A program made the translations under genes and the position numbers. 64,000 nt of DNA from Calliphora vicina (lineage: Eukaryota > Arthropoda > Insecta > Diptera > Calliphoridae), in contig NC_088781.1 in NCBI RefSeq assembly GCF_958450345.1, positions 24,281,857-24,345,856 on the forward strand, written 5' to 3'. Shown here piece by piece: positions 35,040 to 46,477 of the stretch. The stretch's first letter is position 1, and each line of letters begins with the position of its first letter. The notes beneath the pieces are model-generated. The model ran no database searches. It saw nothing but the letters and a program-made list of their open reading frames with translations, and was not told where the DNA came from.

Positions 35040-36640
35040 TTCACCATACGTCCTTTTTCTTTTTTCTAATGGTACTTTTTGAATTTTCTATAACAATCAA
35101 CCTAAAAATATGAGATTGGGCATATATGGTCCCAAGTTAATGTTACTTCTTCTGTTTTCGAATGGTACTTTTAAAATTTATGGTATTTTTTCTTGATTCT
35201 ATTGGTACTTTTTGAATTTTCTTTAACAATCAAGCTAGAAAAACGAAATTAAGCACATATGGTATCAAATTACTGGTACTTTTTCTCCCTTCAAATGGTA
35301 CTTTTTAAATTTGCTTTAATAATAAATCTAGAAGTAAGAGCATACGCAAAAAGGGGATACTTTTTTAACTTTTTACAACAATCAACCTAGACACATGAAA
35401 TTAAGCATATATGGTCTCAAATTACTGGTACCTTTTTTACTTTTCGAATGGTACTTTTACAATTTTCTGTAAAAATAAATCTAGAAGTACATGAGTACGC
35501 AATAAAGGGTGACAGTAGGGTCCTTTTTCTTTTTCTAATGGTACTTTTTGAATTTTCTCTAAGAATCAACCGAGAAACATGAAATTAAGCATATATGGTC
35601 CCATGTTAGTGGTACTTTTTCTCCCTTCAAATGGTACTTTTTCAATTTGCTGTTATAATAAATCTAGAAGTAAGAGAATACGCAAAAAGGAGTTACATTT
35701 TTCACTACGAATGGTACTATTTCAATTTCTGTAATAATAAATCTACAAGAGGGACTTTATTTTAATTTGTTCTAATGGTTCTTTTTGAATTTTCTATGGT
35801 CCTAAAATAATGGTACTTTTTATACATACCCTTCGCCATGAGTGGTGGCAAGGGTATATATAAGTTTGTCATTCCGTTTGTAATTTCTACATTTTTCATT
35901 TGCGACCCCACAAAGTATATATGTATATTCTGGATCGTTATAGATAGCGAAGTCGATATAGCCATGTCCGTCTGTCCGCCTGTATGTTGAAATCAACTTT
36001 CCGTAGCCCCTAAATAACTTCCGTACATGATCAATATGTCGGAAATTCTTCCGGCTCGGTTGCTATTTAAAATCGACAAAAATAGGATTTTTGGCCTATT
36101 TTTGATCAATTCATTAATATAGACAATATGGATATCTAATGATAGATATTTTATTCTCCATTGCAACGATATAAAGCTATAGTAAGTTGGACCTACAATG
36201 GGTCAAAATCGGGAAAAATATTTTTTAACCTGAATTTTTTTTTCATCAAAAATTTTTTTTGTCATAAATTATTTTTCCAAAAAAAAATTTTTTAAAAAAT
36301 TAAAAAACAATTTCGAAAAGAAAAAAATTTAAAAAAACTTTTTTATAAAAAAATTTCGAAAAAACATTTATTATTTTGTTTACCTAAAAATATGTAAAAC
36401 AAAAAAATTTGTAAGTATAATTTGGTGAAGGATATCTAAGATTCGGCACAGCCGAATATAGCTCTCATACTTGTTCTCCCTTCAAATGGTACTTTTTTAA
36501 TTTGATGTAATAATAAATCTAAAACCATGAAATGAATATGATCAATTTCCGTAAGATTACAAGATTCCCTAAAGGGTAAGGTAAGGGGACTTTTGGTAGT
36601 ACCTTTTCTTGTAATGATAATTTTTGAATTTTGAAACTGA
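35040..36640. repeat. Diverged tandem repeat with GGTACTTTTT motifs, split by a HINE-like element
   Basis: GGTACTTTTT-type boxes recur more than a dozen times. The longer block AAGCATATATGGTC recurs near 35112, 35255, 35404 and 35586, and the block AATAAATCTAGAAGTA near 35325, 35466, 35660. This gives an irregular period of about 140-185 bp. The sequence resumes at about 36477 (CTCCCTTCAAATGGTACTTT) after the inserted element at 35821-36476. Confidence 0.7.
35821..36476 (+). mobile_element. mini-me/HINE-like element, subfamily A, inserted in the GGTAC repeat
   Basis: The 5' end TACCCTTCGCCATGAGTGG is followed by AAGTATATATGTATATTC, a conserved core (GGATCGTTATAGATAGCGAA) and GTCCGTCTGTCCG. 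The AT-rich middle is followed by GGTGAAGGATATCTAAGATT, hairpin ATTCGGC-ACA-GCCGAAT and the terminal TCTCATACTTG. The 5' ACCCTTC.CC and 3' GGTGAAGG pair as subterminal inverted repeats. TA and GTCY microsatellites around a conserved core define the Drosophila mini-me family. Subterminal repeats plus a 3' hairpin are HINE/Helentron traits. There is no coding capacity. Confidence 0.8.
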
Positions 36641-37267
36641 ATAAAAAGTTTCAATACTTTTGAAACTCTATTATATCTTACATTTACCAACAACATGAGG
36701 TTTGTCATCAAAATGTCTTTTTAAATACTTTGGACTTATGAAAAATTTTATTATTTATTTCAGTAGCATTTGCATTTTGTTGTATTTCATCACATAAATC
36801 AAATAGTCAAATATTGCAATTTGCCAATAATTTGCATATATTTATGCACATTTTTTTGCATTAACACATACCTACATACTTACATACATACATATACACA
36901 CAAATACTTCCACACATACTCTCTTGCAAATATGCACATAACTTTATCACACATATTTGAAATGTTCGCTTATAGAGTTGATACGAAAATGCTGGCAAAT
37001 GTACGAATGAATAGCTAGAGTATTTACTCACATGCCTGCCTGCCTGCATTGCCTCGATGCCTGGCTGCCTGCCGTTGCATTTAAATTGTTAAGTTGTTTT
37101 TGTTTTTAACTGTTAAATTATGAGTTGGGCATGCATTCGCTATTTAAGCATGAATGGCATCATGGTCAAATCAATAAAAACAAAAAATGTTGTTTCTTTA
37201 ACATTCTGAGCGAATGACATAGAAAAATATTTCAAGCAGTACAAACAAATAATAAAAAATAGTTGGT
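36641..37267. other. Non-coding stretch
   Basis: No gene is supported. ATAC/CATA microsatellite at 36870-36905 and TGCCTGCC repeats at 37032-37072. Confidence 0.5.
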
Positions 37268-37559
37268 CACAGTGTAACGACGCCTTCTATATAGAGTTGG
37301 TGACATTATATTTATCATTATGATACAATGATTTCTAACATCTTCAGTGTGAAAGAGGAATTTTTTAGTTTAGTTGGAGTAATCCTCTGTAAAATGTAAA
37401 AAAATATAATTATATTGCAGATTTAAAAATTTTTTTTTTTAAAAAATTCTTAATTTTTGCCAGAGTTTTAAATAAAATTTCTGTTTTCAGTTTCATTATG
37501 TTTTAAAAATATTTTTTTTTTAATTTTTTTAGAAAATTTTAGCTTTTCGTTACACTGTG
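37268..37559. mobile_element. Possible MITE with CACAGTGTAACGA ends
   Basis: CACAGTGTAACGA at the left and TCGTTACACTGTG at the right form an exact 13-bp inverted pair around 292 bp of AT-rich, non-coding DNA. No clear target duplication was found. Confidence 0.55.
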
Positions 37560-38290
37560 TGTATTTTAACACGTATTTAAATCGCAAATTTTTGTTTTAG
37601 TATGACAATCTTTAATACTAGTGCTGATCACAGTGCAAATGATGACAACATTTTGGATTTGCTAGTGTTTTTTTGTTGCTATTTTATTTATTTTGTTGAA
37701 ATGCATAAAAAAAAGAAACTCTGCAAATATTTAATGCGCCCAATTGACATGCATCATAAATAATTTGCCAAAAAAGACGATTTTGTATATGTGTCTGCAA
37801 TTTAAAAGTTTTCAAAGTAATACCCGGCAGTCTTTGAAACTAGGTACAAACAACCAATATTGCTATTTGCCTTCCTACATAAGGCTTTTATAGGATGTTG
37901 CTAGGCCAATAATCCAATCCTGACCAAGAAAGAAAGCTATTCGAACATATTTTGAAGAATCTCGCAATTATAGTTCTTAAGATATTTAGACATAACTATT
38001 TTCATTGTATGGTAGGTGACTCACCCCCCTGTTTCGATCCTTCCCATTTTTTGGTTAAACTTCATGTCGTGATATGAAATTGATTCATATAAAGTTTGAT
38101 GATTGACACAATTATAGTTCTGCAGATATTAGAAAATAACTATTTACTTTGTATGGGAGGTGCCACGCCCACTTGAAATTTCAATATAAAGTAGTAATCT
38201 ACTGTTTCTTCCATATGTATAGGAACATAAAGTAAAACATTTAAAGAGAATTGAACCAAAGGTTTAGGCTCCTACAACTAATTAAAAAAC
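37560..38290. other. Non-coding stretch with dispersed-repeat-like text
   Basis: No gene. The phrase GTATGGGAGGTGCCACGCCC near 38150 and the similar GTATGGTAGGTGACTCACCC near 38010 suggest a diverged internal duplication of an unidentified dispersed repeat. Confidence 0.45.
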
Positions 38291-38411
38291 GAATAAGTAA
38301 GAGAGCTATATACGGCTGTGCCGAGTCTTATATACCCTTCACCAAATTATACTTTAAAATAAAAATTTTAAATATTTTTAGGGAAACAAAATTTATAATA
38401 AAATATTATTT
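38291..38411 (-). mobile_element. 3'-terminal fragment of subfamily A, inverted
   Basis: AATAAGTAAGAGAGCTATAT, the hairpin region CGGCTGTGCCGAG, and TATACCCTTCACCAAATTAT are the reverse complement of the 3' end of subfamily A. The fragment is joined directly to a forward copy. Confidence 0.75.
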
Positions 38412-39083
38412 TTATACCCTTCACCATGAGTGGCAAGGGTATATATAAGTTTGTCATTCATTTTGTAATTTCTACATTTTTCATTTGCGACCCCACAAAG
38501 TATATATATTCTGGATCGTTATAGATAGCGAAGTCGATATAGCCATGTCCGTCTGTCCCTCTGTATGTTGAAATCAACTTTACGTGGCCCCCAAATAACT
38601 TACAAACATGATTGATACATCAATATATCGGGAATTCCGGCTCTGTTGCAGTTTAAAATCGAGAAAATCGAACAACCTCGATTTTTGGCCTATTTTTGAT
38701 CTATATCTGGATTACTAAGTCATTAATATAGGCAATATGGATATCTAATGATAGATATATATTCCAACGATTTATATAAGGCTATAGTAATTTGGACCTA
38801 CAATGTGTCAAAATCGGGAAAAATATTTTTTAACCCGAATTTTTTTTTTACCAAAAAAATTTTTTGTCGTAAATGTTTTTTTTACTAACAATGTTAAAAA
38901 ATTTAGTTTTTTTAAAAATTGAAAAAAAAAATTAAAAAACATTTTTTTTTTTAAATTTTCAAAAATAATTTTAAATTTTTTTTAAATTTCGTTTATTTAA
39001 AAATATTTAAAATTTGTATTTTAAAGTATAATTTGGTGAAGGGTATATAAGATTCGGTACAGCCGAATATAGCTCTCTTATAT
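38412..39083 (+). mobile_element. mini-me/HINE-like element, subfamily A, near complete
   Basis: It has the full order: TATACCCTTCACCATGAGTG, GTCATTCATTTTGTAATTTC, GCGACCCCACAAAGTATATA, the conserved core, GTCCGTCTGTCCCTCTG, the AATATGGATATCTAATGATA block, GGTGAAGGGTATATAAGATT, a hairpin (ATTCGGT-ACA-GCCGAAT) and ATAGCTCTCTTA. Non-coding. Confidence 0.82.
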
Positions 39084-39195
39084 GATTTTTTTTTTAAATT
39101 TAATTTAAAAAAATTTTAAAAAATTATTAGTGAAATTAATTTTATGATAAAAAAATTTTTAAAAAAATTTTTCCCCGATTTTAACCCATTGCACA
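39084..39195 (-). mobile_element. Inverted fragment of subfamily A
   Basis: The AT-rich segment followed by CCCCGATTTTAACCCATTG is the reverse complement of the subfamily A block CAATGGGTCAAAATCGGG. It is a short relic. Confidence 0.5.
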
Positions 39196-39309
39196 ATGGT
39201 CAATTCCGGCCAAAAATCCATAACTTCTTTATTTCTTCATAAAAATTTTTGAAATTTTGTATTTGTATTTAGAATAACATTACCGATCGATCGATAAATA
39301 TTTCGATGT

Positions 39310-39870
39310 TCAAATACAGGGTTTGGCCAAAAAAGCATGTACGTTCGAAAAGTATCAAAAAAATTTCATGTAAGTGGCTGAAATTTAGTCCAAAAATAAA
39401 GAATAAAATATGTGATCGAAAAAAAAATTGGTCATTCAAATTTCAGATTCAGATAAACAATGATGAACGTTTTAAAAGCATCAACAAATTTAGTTTATTC
39501 ATGTAAATGCCTGAAATTTAGTCCAAAAATGAAGAATAACATAAGTGATTGAAAAAAATGGTCGTATAAATTTCAGGATACATATACAGGGTTTGGCCAA
39601 ATAATCATCGACTTTTTGAAATTATCGGAAAAATTAGGTTATTCATGTAAAATTTTAAATTTGGTGTACATTTAAGAAAAACACACTTGATACATCGCAA
39701 AAAATATTAGAAATTGCATACAGGAGTTGGCCAAATAAACATTGACGTTATAGAAGTATCGAAAAAAGTATGTAATTTTTGTAAATGGCTTTAAAATTAA
39801 TTAATTTAATTGAAAATATTTCGACATACAAATACATGGTTTGGCCAAATCAGAATAGACGTAAATTCTT
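39310..39870 (+). repeat. Diverged tandem repeat, period about 135 bp
   Basis: The tag CAGGGTTTGGCCAAA occurs at about 39317 and 39587, with variants at 39722 and 39837. A unit without the tag lies between the first two. Each unit continues with a GTACG/TCGACG-type stretch, GTATCGAAAAAA and CATGTAAATGGCTGAAA. About five copies, old and diverged. Confidence 0.75.
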
Positions 39871-40394
39871 CTCAAACTTACATAATTTTTGAAATTGACC
39901 AACAAAATACAAAAAAAAATGTGTAAAATATGAAGGCACTGAAATTGTTCTGGTTATTAGAATGGCAGATAATTGCAGCTGACATTTATAGTACTTACTC
40001 TTGATACTTTAAAGTATTAGATGTAATTTACACTTAACCTCTAATTGCCCCATTTAATTTGTTCTGGCCTTTCAAACTTTTTTTTAATTTAGTTTCTATA
40101 GATTTTAAACTAGTTCCAAATCATTTCACTTTTATATAAAAATAACACGCAAAAACTCCTTAATAACTACGTAGAATGGTTAACTGCTAACTGTTTTATA
40201 AAAAACATGTGTTAATTTGCAAAAAAACTTCAAAGAAAAAAGCATAGGCTACTTCAATTCAAAAGTAAAAAAATCACATTTTTCTAATATTAAAATGACA
40301 AGAAAAAAGTTACTTTTTGTAGCCAAAATAATTATGATACTGTATATTCTGAATTTACCATCAAAATTTTATAAAAATTAAAAAAACAAAAAAA
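39871..40394. other. Non-coding AT-rich stretch
   Basis: No gene or identifiable element. Confidence 0.5.
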
Positions 40395-41340
40395 AAATTG
40401 TTGGTCCGACTTTTTTGAAATATAGATTTTGAAATATAGATCATTAGATATCCATATAGTCTATATTAATGATGCAGTAATCCAGATATAGATAAAAACA
40501 AGTAAGAAAGTATGGTCGGGCTTGACCGATATATAATACTCTACACCAAGTAAATGAGTAAAAATATTTTTCTTTTAAAATATCAATAATTTATATTCCT
40601 GAGTGATTTTCGGAAGTGGGCCTTATATGGAAGCTATGACCAATTATGGACCGATCACCATAAAATTAGGTCGTGTGATTTATGTCTATATGAAAGTTAT
40701 TTGTGTTGAATTTTGTGTATATACCAAAATTTTTAAGTGATTTAAGCACGTTAAAGTGATTGTCGGAAGCGGGTCTATATGGGAGCTATGACTAATTATG
40801 GACCGATCGTAACAAAATTTGGTGACATGAATTTAGTATATATAAAACTTATTTGGAGCGAAATTTGTGTAGATACATAGATAAATTAAACATTTATGAC
40901 AGATAAAGTTCAATTTCGAGAGAACATTTGTATGGGGGCTAGGTGAAATAATGGACCGATTTCAGCCAGTTTCAATAGGCTTAGTCCTTGGGCCGAAAAA
41001 ATTATATGTACCAAATTTTATCGAAATATCTTCAAAATTGCTACCTGTACTCTGCGCACAAAGTTTACATGGACAGCCAGCTAGACGGACGGATGGACGG
41101 ACATCGTTTAATCGACTCAGAAAGTGATTCTAAGTCGATCGGTGTACTTGGTCGATCGGTGGGTGTTAGACCAATATTTTTGGGCGTTACACACATCTGC
41201 ACAAACGCATTATACCCTCCCCACTATGGTGGTGTATGGTATAAATAGGTAAAAAAATCGAGATTGTCCTGGTTTTTTCCTTAAATCTCAGTCGATTTTC
41301 TCGATTTAAAATTTTGAAAATCAACCCAAAAAACAAGACT
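40395..41340 (-). mobile_element. Inverted subfamily A relic split by a subfamily B copy
   Basis: GATCATTAGATATCCATATA to CAGTAATCCAGATATAGAT (40440-40492), then, after the inserted element, AAAATCGAGATTGTCCTGG and TCTCGATTTAAA (41253-41320). Together these form the reverse complement of the middle of subfamily A in the right order. Confidence 0.7.
40495..41246 (-). mobile_element. mini-me/HINE-like element, subfamily B
   Basis: Read on the minus strand it starts TATACC..ACACCACCATAG with GGGGAGGGTATAAT. It continues with TGCAGATGTGTGTAACGCCC, a GTCCGTCCATCCGTC core and TAATTGGTCATAGCTTCCAT. It ends with the hairpin region ATCGGTCAAGCCCGACCAT and CTTTCTTACTTG. The 5' CCCTACACC and 3' GGTGTAGAGT pair as subterminal repeats. 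Subfamily B shares the terminal TTACTTGTTTT and the overall plan with subfamily A. It carries no coding capacity; frames inside it are artefacts. Confidence 0.8.
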
Positions 41341-42389
41341 GTGGTTTCTAATCTAAAGTTGACAATTACTTTGATTACTTTTGATCTGCTATCAAAGGTC
41401 AGTATAATACTGGTTTTCGTCTAGGACACTCACATGTTTAAATTACTAGTGACGCAGCTAATATTGTAATCAGTGAATGTCGGGTACTTTTAAAACTGCA
41501 GGTTAGATTGTGTGTGTTTTAGTGTTAAACAATTTCAGTGGCTATTTTATTTATGCTTAACTTACAATGTGTCCCAAATCTTTGAAAAACTATTAGATTT
41601 ACGTTATTGTATTTATTACGAATTTACCAGCCACCACCACATTAATACAAAGTTCATTCCTTTAGCTCACACTCCCTACGTCTGCTCATAGTCAAATACT
41701 TTGTATTTGTTTTACTCTTCTACACATGTCCATAATGTAGTAAGTACTACTACTATAGTAGTAGTCGTAGTAGTAGTATTTAGTATTTTTTGTTTTGAAA
41801 TATTCGTAACCATCATCATTTGGTATTCTAGACATGAACAGCTGTTTTAGTACTAAATACCATGATAAATTGCCGTTAAATGTTTTAACCAAAAATACAC
41901 AATTTGCACTTACTTTTACATAGTATACTGTGCATTCGTTTTAATTTTTAGTTTAGCAAAAAACTACATGTTTTCATGAGTGTATGCATGTATTTCCTAT
42001 TTTGTGGTTTCATTGTAATTTATTTGTTTAAATAAATTTTTATGTGTAAATAAGAATTTATTGCAACATTGTAAATAAATGTTAGTTTGTTTAAATCAAA
42101 TAAGTTGTTTTAGAACTTTAAACAGAAGAGTTTCCTCATAATAGAGTAAAACATTTTAAACTACCAAAATGCCAAAGTAATCTCTACATATAAAGCTTGT
42201 TCCAAAATTTACTCAAGCTTTAAATTTGCCGCCATTTAGGCAGTTAAGAAATGCTAACCAAAAACGAGAAGACAGTGTGACAGCTGACAGTTTAAGATGA
42301 CAAGTTTGGACTTACACCAACATTCTCATACAGGGCTTCGATATTGATATTTGAACACACCAATTGATCTATTCTTTTTTTTTGAATTA
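41341..42389. other. Non-coding stretch
   Basis: No gene. A TAG/TAC microsatellite lies at 41740-41782. Confidence 0.5.
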
Positions 42390-42722
42390 CCCTCTTCACA
42401 GTTGACGAAATTGAATCCCTATCAACAATAAAAATTCTTTGTTCTCTCCATTTTCATTGTTGATCAATATTTAAAAAATAGTGAAAGTTTGCTGGCCACA
42501 TATCGAGAATTTCGCACAAAATATGGTCGGATATTGATTCAACTTTGTCAACTGTGACGAGAGTAATTGAAAAATTTAGGAAGATTGGATCAATTGGTGC
42601 TGCTTAATTCACTGGTCGTTCAAAAATGAGCCGTTCAAATGTCAATATCGAAACCCTCCATGAGAGGGTTTGTTGACACTCCAAGATTATCAATTCAGCG
42701 TCGTAGACAAGTATTCAACATT
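42390..42722 (+). pseudogene. Mariner N-terminal fragment (DD41D-like)
   Basis: With frame changes the plus strand reads LLATYREFRTKYGR, then STLSTVTRVIEKFRKIGSIG, FTGRSKMSRSNVNIETLHER and SIQRRRQVF. This is the order of the DNA-binding half of the same mariner group as the 30-kb relic. Stops interrupt it. It is cut at about 42722, where an oppositely oriented fragment begins. Confidence 0.7.
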
Positions 42723-43204
42723 AAAGGGTCGTTCATTAAGCTCTTCCTATCTTTAAATTTAAATAAAACAAAGTTTGTGTGAGATATTATTGAAATTATG
42801 TCAATATGTATGCAACATAACATCGTACAAGTGCCCGCCTAGGTTTCGCTGGGTGACGCTCCTCCGAAATCTGCAATTTTCCATGACTCTGGCGCATAGA
42901 TCAGGCTGAAGTTGAACGATGGCATGGGTTATGTTGGCTTTGAGGGCCGCTGTGTTCTCTGGATTACTCGCATAGACCTACGACTGAAGAAAATCCCATA
43001 AGAAAAAGTCTAACGGGATCAAATTGCACAATCACATCACCTCCAGGAGGGATGACCATGCCCTCAAATCGCTCTTGCAGAATGTCCAAAGTGGCACGTG
43101 GCGCCGTCCTGTTGAAACCACAAGTCATTGGTGTCCATATCATCATATGCAGGCCAACAGAAGTTGGTAATCATCGACTTAGAGCGCTCGCCGTTGAGAA
43201 ATAT

Positions 43205-44352
43205 TGTTACGAATTTCCATTAAAGATTTGAATTTAATGGTCTGTTACGACTGCATGCAACATTCATCAAGTTTCTAAACATTTCCATCAGTAGAAACTT
43301 CTACTTATCAACAATGTTGGTAACACGCTGTTATTAATATTGTTTATAAGTAGAACAACATTAACTGTTAAAAGCTGCTAAAACCTCTAGCACATTCTAG
43401 TTTTGTCCGTTAGATAATTCATGAAACTATTAGAAGATGGCACTGTGTACATAAATAACAACGAATTGCAGAGTAGTTCGTACATCGAAGGCGATGTTAG
43501 ATATAAGATCAACTGTATTACCAGTGTTTATACCCTACACCACCATAGTGGGGAGGGTATAATGTGTTTGTGCAGATGTTTGTAACGCCCAAAAATGTTA
43601 GTCTGACACCCACCTTAAAGTATACCGATCGACTTAGAATCACTTTCTGGGTCGATTAAACGATGTCCGTCCGTCTGGTCGGCAAACTGGCTGTCCATGT
43701 AAACCTTATGCGCAGAGTACAGGTCGCAATTTTGAAGATATTTTGATTAAATTTGGTACATATTATTTTTTCGGCAGAAGGACTAAGCCTATTGAAACTG
43801 GTTGAAATCGGTCCATTATTTCACCTAGCCCCCATACAAATGTCCTCCCGAAAATGGACTTTATCGGTCATAAATGTTTAATTTATATATGTATCCTCAC
43901 AAATTCCGCTCCAAATAAGTTTTATATACACAAAATTCATGTCACCAAATTTTGTTACAATCGGTCCATAATTAGTCATAGCTCCCATATAGACCCGCAT
44001 GCATAACGTGCATAAATCGCTTAAAAATGTTGGTATACACACAAAATTCAACGTAGTTAACTTTAATATAGACATAAATCACACGACCTGATTTCATGGT
44101 GATCGGTCCATAATTTGTCTTAGCTCCCATATAAGGCCCACTTCCAAAAATCAGTCACGAATATAAATTATTGAAATTTTAAAAGAAAAATGTTTTTGCT
44201 CTTTTACTTAGTGTAGGGTATTATATGGTCGGGCTTGACCGATCATACTTTCTTACTTGTTTTAAACTGCTGTTAGCTTTTATTTGCAATTGAAAGAATA
44301 CGGTTTGTTTAGAGGTAATAAACCACCGTTTTTAAAAGGTAAACACGTAACA
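43205..44352 (+). mobile_element. Solo LTR (gypsy-like), itself interrupted
   Basis: It starts TGTTACGAATTTCC and ends GGTAAACACGTAACA, with ATAT on both sides (43201-43204 and 44353-44356). TG..CA-type termini and a 4-bp duplication are LTR-retrotransposon traits, and ATAT targets are common in the gypsy superfamily. Most of it aligns by eye to the solo LTR at 47090-47629 (CAGTAGAA.CTTCTACTTATC and TATTTGCAAT blocks). A subfamily B element occupies 43529-44263, with loss of roughly 100 bp of LTR around it. No retroviral genes remain. Confidence 0.85.
43529..44263 (+). mobile_element. mini-me/HINE-like element, subfamily B, inside the solo LTR
   Basis: Complete in order: TATACCCTACACCACCATAG, GGGGAGGGTATAATG, a conserved core with CGATCGACTTAGAATCAC, GTCCGTCCGTCTGG, the CATAGCTCCCATATAGACC blocks, GTGTAGGGTATTATATGG, a GGTCGGGCTTGACC hairpin and CTTTCTTACTTG. 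It gives the relative age: mariner older than LTR, LTR older than this element. Confidence 0.85.
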
Positions 44353-44584
44353 ATATGTACCGATGACGCCGCCATCCCAAAATCCACACCAAACAGTGAC
44401 TTTTTCCGGATGCATTGGACGCTCTTGGATCTCATGTGGAGTGGTATCGTCCCAAATTCCACATTTTTGTTTGTTGACGTTCCCATTTATCCATAAATTG
44501 GTCTCACCGTGAAGAGTAATTGACAAATTCAAGGAGATTGTATTGGTGAGAGTCCAGGAATATGGATTCGTTGTCGTGTACATG

Positions 44585-45412
44585 AATTTAAAATTTCAAG
44601 ACGCTATCTACAGCGTATACTCACTGAAGATCTCCGTCTCCTTGCTTACAAAGTTCAATTGAAGTCTATTGTACAAAGAAGAATGGATGGATTATTGAAT
44701 ATCAACAAGTTGATGTTGATTTTTCGAGATCATCCCATGCGATGAAGGATATTTTCATGTAGATGACTTTATTAATCCTCAAAATTTCGCTATTTGGATT
44801 TCAGAGACTTCACATGTGATGCATTAAACTCATAGACTACAGCATACTATTGACCACAATCTGTCGTTTATATGAAGACAATTATTTTGAAGCCATTACA
44901 GCTACACGGCTACATGACCACCGTTGCCGCTGTAGCCTTAATATAACATGAAAAGCATTAAATATTATAAAAAGATTAACAATCAAGAGAGTTTAAACAA
45001 ATAAATTGATATGTTTAGGATGTTGCTGTCGCTTTCATTACAATTAAGAAGTTGATTGCTGCCAACGGCATTTGTAGTCGTGTAGCCTGCTGTAGTATAT
45101 GTGTTAAAAGCACAACGTTTCACTGTTTGGTGCGGATTTTAGTTTAGAGACATCATTGGACCATACTTCTTTGAAAATGAGCCTTTGGCAAGCAGTGACT
45201 GAATGAAAACAGTTCTTCATTCATTGGATTTTATTTTTATGTGATTAAATGAAGTCAAAAATCTAAACCAACAAGCTGAAAATCAACCGTGCGTTGAAGG
45301 AGGAAATTCAATCAACGAAATTTCGCCACATTAATGTAAAATTGTCATGGAAAATTTCGGCAAAAGGGAGTGTATGATCCAGCAATGTCGTGGATTGCCC
45401 TGATCCTCTGTG
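44585..45412 (+). pseudogene. Second mariner relic, opposite orientation
   Basis: Plus-strand remnants in N-to-C order: SRRYLQRILTEDLRLLAYKV (44615-44680), FTVWCGF and DIIGPYFFENE (45115-45180), then KINRALKEEIQS and a degraded C-terminus (45275-45410). Stops and a gap of about 400 bp separate the blocks. The gap may hold a small foldback element with ACTACAGCA ends (about 44837-45106). Confidence 0.65.
44837..45106. mobile_element. Possible MITE inside the second mariner relic
   Basis: ACTACAGCA at the left is inverted at the right (TGCTGTAGT). Imperfect inner pairs CTACACGGCTACATGACC and GTAGTCGTGTAGCC support a foldback. The position between two mariner blocks fits an insertion. Ends and target site are uncertain. 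Confidence 0.4.
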
Positions 45413-46477
45413 GTTTTTTGTATTCATTTCAAATCAGGCAGACATTTTGGGACTCTCTTTATCTTTTTATACAATGTTGCACATGCAACATTGTAAATAA
45501 ATTTCCTCTTATTTGTCATTAAGAAAACATTAAAATTTTCTCGAAAATATCTCATGTCTGCCTGACTGACTGTCAAGTGTAATAAATTCACCTTAAGTCA
45601 TTGCATTTGTTAAGTAACCCCACCACCAGACATATTAAATCAAATTAATCACTGGGTTTTTTAAAGTAATTGTTCATTGCACTCCTTTTCCTTATACACT
45701 TAATTCCCTGTTTCATACTACATTTTTTTTTTAATTTTCTTATTATTTCAATTTGGGCCTCTGCAAAGTGTGAAGAATGTAAAGAAATTTCACAAAAAAG
45801 CAATTAATTATGTAGGCAAAATGTTGCTGTTTTATCTAGTATTTAAGTTTTTTCTTCTTTCGTTTACAGCCAAATTTGTTTGCAAATGTTTCAGGAATTG
45901 GTTTTAAGTCTTTTTTAAAATAAAGAAAACATAAATTATGGTTTGTTGTGTTTAAGAGGGGCAACTTTTTTATGGAAATGAGTGACAAATCGTGTAAAAA
46001 GGGTGTTGAATCTGAAGGTGGCCTTTTTTAGTTTTATGGCAAGAAATTTGGTTTTTGATATTTTAATAAATTGAAATTGTAAATAATATTTACTATCTTC
46101 CAGTAATTCAAGTGTTAAATATGTTCTTTTTTAACACCTGTTTGCTTTGTTTAAGTCTATCAAGAATGTATGTCTGTCAGTCAGTCACAAATCAAATAAA
46201 CAATTACACTGAATTCCACAAACCAGCTTAGTTTTGTGTGTCTTTACTTTGAGCTAAAATCAAAGAAATCTTTTATACAGTTAAAAGATTAAGCCAAAGC
46301 AAGAGAATAAGAAGTTAAAGACGAATTCTAAGAATTGTTTAAAATAGACTTTGGTATAGACAAAAACAATTGGGGAAGGGGAAATTCAAAAGGTACGTTC
46401 ACATTGAAGAAAAAAGCATGATTAAACAAGAATTCGCTCGATCTTCATAGAAAAATTATTTACCAGTTTCAATTTAA
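45413..46477. other. Non-coding stretch
   Basis: No gene or element recognised. Confidence 0.5.

Larger units (their letters stand above)
42730..44583 (-). pseudogene. Mariner catalytic-half relic, split by a solo LTR
   Basis: On the minus strand, 44583-44357 encodes LWINGNVNKQKCGIWDD, HPEKVTVWCGFWDGGVIGTY. After removal of the LTR and one ATAT copy it continues (43200 downward) FLNGERSKSMITNF, DLWFQQDGATCH, ILQERFEGM and a C-terminal stretch ending near 42800 (LCARVMENCRF). The first catalytic motif is degraded (HGET in place of SDEA-like) and frameshifts occur after FEGM. The reading resumes exactly across the ATAT target, which proves the LTR inserted into an existing mariner. Non-functional. 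Confidence 0.85.

Noticed and set aside
44280..44583. Two overlapping frames on opposite strands (83 and 70 codons)
   Set aside because: The minus-strand frame is a piece of the broken mariner and the plus-strand frame is its shadow.
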